Below, piece after piece: positions 1 to 9,729 of a stretch of 64,000 nt of DNA (positions are counted from its first letter, which is position 1; each line of letters opens with the position of its first letter). Both the position numbers and the translations under genes were made by a program. The notes below the pieces were generated by a model, which worked only from the letters and a program-made list of their open reading frames with translations, did not search any database and was not told the origin of the DNA. The stretch lies in the NCBI GenBank assembly GCA_947561395.2, contig OX387192.1, positions 16,652,221 to 16,716,220 of the forward strand, given 5' to 3'. This stretch comes from Buxus sempervirens. Lineage: Eukaryota; Streptophyta; Magnoliopsida; Buxales; Buxaceae.

Positions 1-631
1 AATACTTGCTCGTATTCAACAGCCGCAAGAGACAAACGGTGACCGAGAGCAACTGAAGAAGAAGAAAGAGGAGAAAGGCCACTGTTCTTGAGGCTCTCTT
101 CATCCCAGAGTTGATTTGCATCCTTGAAGAGGTGTGGAGTGTTGCTAGTTAGAGGAAGAAGAGGAAGAACGCACGATAAGAGGTAGGTGACACAATTTTC
201 TGTTTGTTTTTGGATTTACGATTGATTAAACTCCAAAGCATTTTTTATATGATATATTCATGTATTTAGTTTGATAACAATGTTATATGTATGTTAGAAT
301 GATCTTAGACGTGAAAAATCACATTTTTAAACTGTTTCTGAACGTTTTCGAGTGACCGCCGCCCTTGACTGTGCTCGGCGATCCTCGACGCTCTTAGGCG
401 CTAGTGTAAAACTTGAGACCGCCCGAGATCGTGAGACGACTTATTGTCGGCGATCTAAATTCAACTACCGCCGACCTTTGACCGCCCAGGCGATCCTGAG
501 TGATCCTAGGTGCTCTAGCCAGAAAATATAATTTTGAAAATTTTTCATCCCCTTTTCTTCTCCAACCCTTTTCCAAATAACCCGAGCCTCTCCAACCCTT
601 TTCCAAATAAACCGAGCCTCCTACACAGCAC

Positions 632-713
632 CCTTATTTACCTGAAAGACATTTAAGTAAATGTCATGTGTATTTATTGCTCTATTTACTTAAGTCTTTA
701 TATGTAAATAAGG
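632..713. repeat. Imperfect hairpin with 30-base arms inside the LTR
   Basis: The arm at 632-662 pairs with the arm at 684-713 with few mismatches; both contain CTTATTTAC and TTAAGTAAAT in inverted order. The same hairpin occurs at 27209-27332 in the related LTR, where the left arm is present twice. Confidence 0.7.
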
Positions 714-1383
714 TTTTACCCCCCATTTGGAGCCAATAAAAATACTCCCAATGCCCAATTCCCAACCAATAAAAAGTCAACTTTTCAGTTTATGCTTAAA
801 TTTCCAGTTTTCCTGATTTTTATCAAAAATCCCGTTTTGAGTTTGGTACCCAGATGAATGATTTAAAAGCCTATAAAATTCTAGAAGATTTGTTTACCCC
901 TAACTAGAATATAACCAGAATTTGAGCCGAAAACTCCTCGTGGATTGGTCTAGAAAAATTATATACCCAAAAGTCAATGTTTTTAACCGGACTTAGAATA
1001 TTTTTTGGGTCCGAAACTTTTGGGTTCGGAATTGATTGATTTTTGGTATAGTGACCTTATTGGGAATCCTAAGACTATTCCACTCATCAAAAATGTATTT
1101 TGAGAATTTTATGACATTCTTAGTCCCAAATCATTATAAAATAGGTTATTTGGATTTCCACCCCTTGTAACACTTCTCTAAGATTATTCTTAAGGTGTCT
1201 CTGAAGGCCAATTATACTAAAAAGTTCATATTAGATATTTAACCACTTTGTTCTATGATTTAGTACAATTTGGGGTTTAAAGAGGATCAAATTCACTTGA
1301 AATGATTACAAGGATTCTATATAGGTAATTTCCTTCTCAAAATATAATTGGACTGTGGACTGAATGCCATGATGGCTATAAGA

Positions 1384-1690
1384 GATTCGTACCATCTGCG
1401 GATGAGATATGTGACTACCTGCGGGTGAGATGAGACCTCATGTTGGGGGAGATGTGATCCTGATTGGATTGCATTTTATCCCACAGGGGAGATATGTGAC
1501 CACCTGCGGGAGAGATGTGACCTTTTATGGGGGAAATGTAAGTGATTGCATCCCATAAGGGAGATATATGTGATTACCACCTGCGGGTGAGATGTGACCA
1601 CCTGCGGGTGAGATATGATGACTCCTGCGGGAGAGACCTCATGTAGGGTAGATGTGATTACTACGTGATTGCATCCTATATGGGAGAATG
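1384..1690. repeat. Degenerate minisatellite, about 22-bp units
   Basis: About a dozen diverged units share the core CCACCTGCGGGTGAGATGTGA. The centre of the unit is a short inverted repeat, CACC-TGCG-GGTG. At 1622 it is CTCC-TGCG-GGAG, so both arms changed together. A similar block occupies the equivalent place in the LTR ending at 30681 (about 29760-29960). Confidence 0.7.
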
Positions 1691-2511
1691 TTGTTATCAG
1701 ATTGAGATTCACTATTAATTAGGAATGACATGATTTACATTTGAATAAAAAGAGTTTGATTAAACGGTTTAGCTGTGACTTGATTTGAATGACTCTAAAA
1801 TAGAATATAAATGAGCCATGAACTAATTATAGAATTATTTTAGGAAAACAATACCAACAGTGAATTGGAAAATCCTTTAGATGTGATTTATATTACATTG
1901 TCTTTCTAATTGAAACGAAGGTTACATAATAAACTCTCTTTATTCCAAACACTGATTAGATGTTGGTTTCGTATGGTAATTACTTGTTCTTCTTATCGAC
2001 CGTGATTACTCGATTATTTTATCGTGCATGAATGATTACTTTTATATATAAACTATCTCTAGCATACATGTGTTACCTACTGAAATAGTTGTATCTCACC
2101 CTATCTCTTTATCTTATTTTTCAGCTATTCCACGTGAGAGCGTCCTTGGGGTTGACTCTAGGGGAAGTTGCAGATTACTGAGCTGAGGATCTTTCTTATT
2201 TAGTTTAGATCTTTCTATTAGAGGTTGATATAGATGTACCTTGATAGATAGTTTATGATTTAATTGAATATGAGAGAAAGTGTGTTAGAAAACCCATTTA
2301 CCAGATTTATGAGTTTACATTGATGAGTTAGTTTGATGATTATATTTAGCCACGCATATTGATGAAAATAATGTCTTTAATTCTCTACACTCTGATAATT
2401 AATGTGATTAGTTGAATTTAAATGTTCTGGTAATTAGTAGCTTTGGGCCAGTATCACTTCGGATTCTGGTTTGGTGCTTGGTTGGCATAGACCTGGGTTC
2501 AGGGCGTTACA

Positions 2512-2785
2512 GGCTTCAACCGCAAAGTTCAAGCTTCATTCTAAAGAGGTATTCTTCCATTTAATTTTCAGATTTTAAAATTAGTATAAATATTGTTATT
2601 ATAAGTAAGTCTCTCCTTCTACCTTTCTTATAAATTAGTATCACCAAAAATTTATTATTATTATTATTTATTAAGAATTGTTTTTCCCAAATTTGATAAT
2701 GGACCCTAGGGGGCATTCTATGTTCTTTAACACTGAATAAAGGGAATTTCTTAGACCCTTTTTTGACCTAACCTTTTCTGATGAT
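2512..2785. other. Short unassigned spacer
   Basis: AT-rich sequence between two LTRs, with an ATT trinucleotide run near 2650. No gene or element signature seen. Confidence 0.4.
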
Positions 2786-5459
2786 TGTAAGCACCTTATT
2801 TTTGCACCCCTGGAAGTGCTAAAAATGAAAACCCTGGCAGAAAGTCAAACCTTAAGAGGAGAAATGTTGACTTTTTGATCAAGTAATAATTGGCCACCTT
2901 GCTCTATGTCAATGGATAGAGAATCCCCACACGGTTCCAACGCAACTGATTTTGCTGGAATAGGAGTCCGAATAAAGGTTCTGCAGGCCGATTAAACTTG
3001 AGGGGGAGCCGAAAGTTGACTTTCTGCTAAACCCTGATCCAGGTGCTTACCCCCATGCCATTGGATAGAGGGCTTCGATACGGTTCTAACGCAACTGAGT
3101 TTGCCCAGATCGGAGCCCGGATGAAGAAGATATTAGCTGACGAAATTTCTGAGCGGCAAAACCGGCAAACTGCACACATAGCAGAAAGCTGCACACGTGG
3201 CAGGTTGTGCAGGAAAATATCTCGGGGATCAAATCCATAAATATCCAAACATTCAAAAGATCCCAGGGACCTATCTGAAAATGTCTGAAAATATCTAAAT
3301 AAAATAATATTTTCTCAAAATATCCCAAGGACTAAATCTTAATTTTCGAAGTTTTGAGACAAATCCGCGGCCGCATTAATGGTTTTTCAATGATTGTGTC
3401 GCTCGCGCCGAGCAATAGCTACTTGGCACCAGTTGGCGCCAACCCAGCGGATACCCCCTTTCTTCTCCTATAAAAATCGCGACAACCCTCTTGCAAAGGG
3501 TTCGGCTTTCTTTTTTCGGAGGCTCTGGCAGGGCTCGGTTTTTTCTTCTGATTTTGGCTCTCGGCCTTTGCGTAGTTCTTCCCTGGGCAGAGAGTTCTCA
3601 CTCTCTTCGTTGGTTTTCTCCGGGGTTGGCCCTTCCCACAGAGAGCTGGCCTTCCCCCACTTGGCTTGAGTCGAAACCCCCTTCTTCCTTGACGGCGAGC
3701 TTAATGTTGGTGAGGCGAGGCGCTGCTCCGGCAGTCGTTCGTGCTCAAAGAGTTCAACACATCCTGCCAGGGTTCGTTAACCCAAGGTAATGTTTCCCTC
3801 AACTCGTCCTCCAGCATGAATAAAAATAGGCCCAAGCATGGTATTTTGAGCATGATTTAATTGCTTTTTAGTTGTTTGCTGTTATTGGTTTTGATTTGGA
3901 AGTGGGGAGCATGTTCCCTCTATTTCTCTTCATCTGTTGTACTTGCACCCCAATATAAAACCCCCCGTTCCCTTCTTCGTTAGTCATGTTCTGTTTGGTT
4001 GGTTTTCGAATTTGGGGTGTGTGCAAGGAGATCTTGAGTTGTGATATAGAGTAGCTTAAATTAATTTCAAGTTGTGTTCGAGGGTCTTCTGGGAGTCCAA
4101 GGATTGCCAAAAAGCTGTTACAGAGCTTAAAAACCAGTCAGTAATAGAGTTTGAGCAAAAAAACAGAGAGACGCGTTTCGTCAAGGGTATGCGCCGAGCT
4201 CGCGCAGAGCTCGCACGGAGCATTTTTGCGTCCGCCGAGCTTGCGCAGATGTTTTTTTTCGCTGTTTTCGGTCCGCCCAGCTCCCGCTGACCTCGCGCCT
4301 AGCGTTTGAGGTCAGCGCACCCCTTTTTATTACCAAATTGTTCGCCCCCCCAACCCCTTTGTTCACCGCGCATCCAACTCGTTCCTTGGCGCGGGGAGGG
4401 ACCTCGCCCTGTGGGCGGAGCCCACAGGGGCCCCAAGTCCCTCCCCTTGGACCCAAATTATGTGATTTTTGTATATTTTGTGTATTTCGTGATTTTTGTA
4501 TATTCTGTGATTTTGCTGGATATGGGTGACCTCTTCAAACTGAACCAAGCGAACCAGTAGGGTTTCCGGGTCGCCCGGAAACCCAACATGGGACTCGGAC
4601 CACCCAGTCTAACTTGATTTCCAGTGGGCCTTCCAACGGGGCCCACCCAGCCCGAACCATTCAATTGAGCCTAAATAAGATAATTAAAAAGAATTGAGTG
4701 GGCCAAACCCACTGGAGGCCCACCAAAGCCCAGCTTGGGGCATGCATGTTTAATTTAAGATTGTGGTTTGGCCGAGACCAAGGGCGGGGCCTGTCGGGCC
4801 CACCAAGTCCACTCACTAAATAAAATTAGGGTTTCTAAACCTTAACTCAAGAAGTCTTGGGCTTTCAAGCCCAAGCCCAGGTAAAGGGCCCCAAGCCCAA
4901 GGCCTGGCCCATTTTTGAAACTTAATCAAGATAAATCCAATAAATCACTTGGCTACCATGTGTGGCCCACCTAATGGGCCCGCAAAGCAATCTGGCCCAC
5001 TTTGGCATGGAAATCCACTTAAATAATCAAACTTGAACTTCAAAATAAAATCAATGCACCAAACAAAAATCCAAAGGGCCTCTCAGGCTTAGACTGAGGC
5101 CCACCAAGGAATATGTGGGCCACACTTGGCCCACCAAGGGATCTGTGGGCCCTTCAACGGGGTCCACCCAATCAGAATCACTTCACTTTAAGCTAAGAAG
5201 ATAAAATCAAGTAAAGGAACCCACACCACTTTGGCGGTCCCGCCAGATTTAACCAAATGTACATGCTGGAATAAGAATCGGGTGAGTGAGAGACCAAAGT
5301 TGACTCAAACCAGGGAAACCTATAGGACCAGTCACTCGACGAGGCAGACCGGGGTGTCTACGGACTTCCCCGGACCGTAACCGAGAACTTGCTTAGAATC
5401 TCAAGCCGCAGACCAAATAGACAAACTTAGGCACCCAGGTGTCTATCTGCACCCCATCA
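2786..5459 (+). mobile_element. Tat/Ogre-type Ty3/gypsy LTR, truncated at its 3' end
   Basis: It starts TGTAAGCACC, the same start as the LTR at 46049 and, reversed, the solo LTR ending at 25141. It carries two copies of the 147-149-bp LTR repeat (motif GTTGAC at 2866 and 3015), then the GGGCCCACC-rich stretch typical of this LTR. Identity runs to the CACCCCATCA motif at 5450-5459 and stops abruptly. The final ~75 bp found in the LTR ending at 49164 are missing and hAT sequence follows. The ORFs inside are chance. Confidence 0.8.
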
Positions 5460-7392
5460 TGAAAGTGAATTGCCTTCTCAAGAGATGTGATCATCTTCCC
5501 TCCCACCTAGGAGCACCAAGAGGAGTAGAACCTCTCATGTTTGGCTCAATTTTACAATTGAAAATATAGGGAGTGAAGAGATGGCAGTGTGCAGCGACTG
5601 CAAAAAAAATTTTAGTTGTAAAGGAAAAAGTGGTACAGGCCATTTGCAATGGCATTTGCAGAAATGCCTTACAAAACATGGCCAATTAGACCCTAGACAA
5701 GCCCAAATTTCCAGCAGTAGTGTTAATTTGGATAATTTTGTTTTTAATCAAGAAGAAACTAGTCTTGAAATAATAAAGTGGGTAATACAAGAAGAATTAC
5801 CCTTTAAAATAATATAATCTAAAAGATTTAACCATTTAATAACCAAATATCTAGCACCACAATTTAAATCTTTCTTATGCCACACTTTAAGAAATGATGC
5901 TATAAAATTATACGAAAAAATGAAAACTGGATTAATAGAAACTTTTTCAAACAATAACTTTAAGGTAGCTTTAACCTCAGATATTTGGACAAGTAGACAA
6001 CAAATAAGTTATTTAGTTATAACTACACATTATATAGATGAAAATTGGAATATGGAAAAAAGAATACTAACTTTTGAAGTACTAGATTCTAGCAATTCTG
6101 GACTAAATATATCAAATACTATAAGTAGAAATCTAAGAAAATATAAAATACACAATAAAATAATGGCTCTAGCACTTGATAATGCAAGTGCTAATAATGT
6201 TTCAGTATAAATATTAAGACAACAGTTAAACTTAAATATAGATCGAAGTATATTTCATGTTAGGTGTGTTTGTCACATCCTAAACTTAGTTGTGTAGGAT
6301 GGTTTACAAATTGTTCAATATCATTTAACAAATATTAGAGATGCAGTAAGATATTTAAAACAATCTAACACAACCGCTAGGGAATTTAAATATTATTGTG
6401 AAGTTTAGGAAAGCAACCTAAAAAAATTACCCTAGATGTTGAACATAGGTGGAACTCAAAATATTTAATGCTAGAAGCTGCACTAGCATACTTATAATAT
6501 TTTATAAAACTAAAGTGCCTGAAAGTGAACTAATAGACCTTGATTGGGAAATAGTATAAATTTTAAAAGATTTTTTAAAAGTTTTTTTTATGATGCAACA
6601 AGATATTCATCAGCGGTTTATTACCCAACATCCCCAAGTATTTTAACTTGTTTATATCAAATAAGTATTTGCTTTCAACAATAGAGAAAAATTCCCATTG
6701 CTAAGGATATTTGTCCTGAAATGGAAGCTAAAATTTTAAAATATTGGCAAGATATGCCTAATTTATATTGTTTAGCTACTACAATGGACCCTAGGATTAA
6801 ATTAGAAGTGGAAGACTTAATAGATGAAATAAATGAGAATATGAATTCTTCTTTTCAAATAGATATACGTAAAATAAAACCCTATTAGAAAGACTTTTTT
6901 GTGAATATGATACTAGCAGTAGTATACATGGTCATACTTAAACCCAACAAGCACTACCAGATAATTTCCCTTGGAATTTTTTAAGTGGGAGAAGAAAGGG
7001 AAAACAACCAGCGTCTAGTAGGGAGGGATCATCTGAATTAAGGATTTATTTAGAAAGCCCCCCAATAAATTTCAATACTATGGAATAGCATAATTCTTTT
7101 AACATTTTGACATGGTGGAAGCAAAATCAGGTTAGTTATCTTGTGCATGCCGCCATGACACGTGATCTACTAATGGTTCCAGTGTCCACAGTTGCATCGG
7201 AATCAGCTTTTAGCGCAGGTGGACGAACCGTGGACGACTACAGGAGCAGATTAACGCCGGAGATGGTGTAAGTATGTGTCAGTCTTACAGATTGGATAAG
7301 GGCGGAACTGAGAGATCAGGAATATGAAGATGATCAACTTGCTGGAGACTTTGATGATTTGAATATTGATGAATTTAGTCATCCAGATTAGT
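5460..7392 (+). pseudogene. hAT transposase pseudogene (BED zinc finger, hAT dimerisation domain)
   Basis: A cut-and-paste DNA transposase that would bind element ends and catalyse excision and reinsertion. Reading in frame from about 5491, a BED-type zinc finger is visible (a tryptophan near 5540, C-x2-C from 5593, then H and C near 5640-5665). The central part includes the characteristic motif HVRCVCHILNLVV near 6255-6295, and the C-terminal dimerisation domain ends with motif VSTVASESAFSAGGR near 7180-7230. In-frame stops occur at 5815 and 6208, at the end of the HVRC motif near 6296, and elsewhere; the reading frame also shifts before the C-terminal domain. The copy is dead. The 5' end is cut off at 5460, where it abuts a truncated LTR. 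Confidence 0.85.
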
Positions 7393-7836
7393 CTAAGTTT
7401 TGTTATAATTTTTGTAATCAAAGTATAGGAACTTTACTTTCTATTTTTTTTTTAAACTGCAAATGAAAGATAGATGAGTGGGTGCCAACCTAGTTGGGAT
7501 GTGCTTATATTATAGTGATACAGTATTATTTGTTCAAGTAATCATGTATTCTTTGCAAAGTTATAATTGTACTTATGATAATTAATGAATTTATATATTT
7601 TTTTGAGTAAAATCTATCCCAATATGTGTAAGATAATTTTGTGAATAATAAAAGTATTTTTCAGAAGTTTTTGTGATTTTTTTGGTATTTTTTAGGATTT
7701 TTCTTCCTTTTTATAAAAAAAAAAAAAAGAGGTTTAATACCCAGGCCTGCCAGCCTGGCGGGCCTGGCCCGGCTAAACCACGGCGGCTTGTGGCATGCTG
7801 GGCCTTTGGCCCGCCCGGCGCGCTGAGCACCCCTAC
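7393..7836 (+). mobile_element. 3' end of the hAT element, with subterminal inverted repeats
   Basis: After the transposase stop comes a 3' region ending in a GC-rich block (7740-7836) with repeated GGCCTG/GGGCC motifs. The terminus GAGCACCCCTA reads TAGGGGTGCTC on the other strand, as in hAT terminal repeats. No 5' partner remains, so the target duplication cannot be checked. Confidence 0.65.
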
Positions 7837-8685
7837 ACTAAAGCCTAAAGGGGCAGCACCAAAGTGAGATACACTTTATTGTGGTTGTGTCGGTGTTTTT
7901 AAATTTTTTTTAAAATTCACACGCATGCGCTCCGCCGTCCGATCGGGCGAGCGTGTGTGTTTTATTATTTAATTTCCCTCTTCAAGCCTATATTTTATTT
8001 TTCTTTTTTGCTATTATACATTATCAATATTTTGGTTTATGTTATTATTGTTCCTACCGATTCTAGGGTTTCAGAAACTCACTAGCAGAAACATGTGTTC
8101 TCTACTCTTCTTCTTCTTCGTTCAAGCTAGCGCTCCTCCTTATTGCTGTAATCGAGCAACACTGCTTTAACCCACGCACCGAGGCATCATCCAATAGGGG
8201 GCACTTAACGCTACGAGCACAAAGGCGTTCAACCCTTGCCTTGGTCCTTCATTCGATAAGTCTGTACTTCATTCTACTTATTTTCCGTTTCGTTTTAGAT
8301 TTATGCATTGCTGTTTCGTTTGCTTTAAATCTCCATTAACACCTGCTCATCTTCGTTTAATTCATATACTTCGTCCGATTCTATTGTTCCTTTTTTCTGT
8401 CTTATTTGTTTGGATTTCACCTTATCATCTTCTCGTTCTGTTCTTTGGTGGTATATATATAAACCTTGCTGTCCAGATTTTGCTTCGTTTAATCCCATTG
8501 GATTCAGTTTTATTCTTGGGATTATTATACATAAATCTTTAATCTGAAATCTGTATTTGTTCAGTCTCTGTTTTGTTTGCTCATTTACATTGTTGGCTCT
8601 AGATTCAGTGAGTTATTTTGCTCTGTCTGTCCCTGAGAACTACACTCATGATGCTGAAGCCCAGCTGCTAATCTTTTATTCTATT
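7837..8685. other. Unassigned AT-rich region
   Basis: Pyrimidine-rich leader-like sequence (TCTTCTTCTTCTTCG near 8105) and several short ORFs on the plus strand without a recognisable domain. It could be remnant 5' flank or UTR of a lost gene. No gene can be supported. Confidence 0.3.
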
Positions 8686-9136
8686 TTACTTCGTTCTTGG
8701 ATGAATAAAAAAGCAAATGAAATCAAATAAAGGTAAACAGATATGAGTGAGAGCTGTAGCACAGCCCACAAAAGTCATATAGAATTTCAGGCTTTGAGAA
8801 TATGGGACGAACAGATTTCCAATAACATGAAATAGTATGGAGTAGATGCCATAGATACGCCATTGAGGTAGGAGCTGTGAGAGCTTAATGAGATCAGTGC
8901 TTGACTGTGAATCCCCACCAATAATCATTTCTTTTGCTTTTCATCTGGGTGGTAATTTTAATCCCCTCTAATATTGGTGTTGCTTGGGAGCGATGATTGT
9001 TTGATGAGATTCCAATTGCAAAGCTGAATCCATAGATGAGTTGTCCACTTGAATTCATATACAATCCACCAGTAGCAGCAGCACCTGGGTTTGGCTCTGG
9101 CCGGACCAGAGATGCATCCAAGGTAATTAGAATCAT
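8686..9136 (-). pseudogene. Decayed RNase H-like (RVT_3-type) fragment
   Basis: On the minus strand from 9136, the translation shows the pattern of plant LINE RNase H domains: a PNPGAAATGGLYMNSSG stretch, then GFSFAIGISSNN, and in another frame IIGGDSQSSTDLI. The frame changes near 8915-8930. The first catalytic aspartate motif is poorly kept. Most likely this is a 3' fragment of a non-LTR retrotransposon or a domesticated RNase H-like gene that has decayed. The identification rests on pattern only. Confidence 0.5.
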
Positions 9137-9263
9137 TAAGCTTATATATAGTGATGGAAAATAATTAATAGATATATTTTATATTAGATGCAAATTAACA
9201 CAAAATTTTCACTATATAATGAAACCCATTTAATAATTTTGAGGGCAGAGTCTATCATTTTGT

Positions 9264-9300
<37 letters not shown>

Positions 9301-9729
9301 AGACCACTACCATTCCAGCATTGCTATTATTAACAAAGTTACTTTAAAGTATAAAAATTAGTATAACATGACATGTAATTATCATTCATAACAAGAAAAA
9401 CCTGACTATACTTCTAATTATCAATGAGAAAAGAAATAATTGATATGATAACTTCAGAAAAGTAAAGACAATTCAGACTTATTTTTTGTGTGTGAAAAGA
9501 AAGTTTATATTAGTTGCTACATGAAAAAGAAGGAAAGAATGGATAAAAGAAGGCTATTACAATACTAGTTATTATTATTAAGTTAAAGTAACTCACCTTG
9601 TTACTTGACGATTAGTGTGCTTGTTGGTGCTTCCGCTCCTAAACAATGAAATGTCGAAGGGGAAAAGGCCAAAAAAGAGATCAGAAAACACAAACTGACA
9701 TGCTGTGAAGCCTTTTGAATCACAGACGA
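9137..9729. other. 3' flank of the NLR gene
   Basis: AT-rich noncoding sequence holding a CT microsatellite and presumably the 3' UTR and poly(A) region of the minus-strand NLR gene. No other gene seen. Confidence 0.4.
9268..9299. repeat. (CT)16 microsatellite
   Basis: Perfect dinucleotide run of 32 bases. Confidence 0.98.

Larger units (their letters stand above)
1..2511 (+). mobile_element. LTR (family B), 3' part, entering from the left edge
   Basis: The segment ends with the LTR-type terminus GGGCGTTACA at 2511, and its last 400 bases resemble the ends of two other copies at 20998 and 30681. The stretch from about 610 to 1140 matches 27190-27700 closely in the same orientation, so the copy ending at 30681 is the nearest relative. 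No tRNA primer site follows 2511, so this is a solo or truncated LTR. A leader-like purine-rich stretch with GAGGTAGG lies near 180. I see no protein-coding potential. The left boundary is outside the window, and assignment to Ty3/gypsy is inferred from the sister copy that is followed by an iMet primer site. Confidence 0.6.

Noticed and set aside
8303..8542. 79-codon plus ORF rich in L, F and I
   Set aside because: Pyrimidine-rich noncoding sequence; no homology pattern or gene signals.
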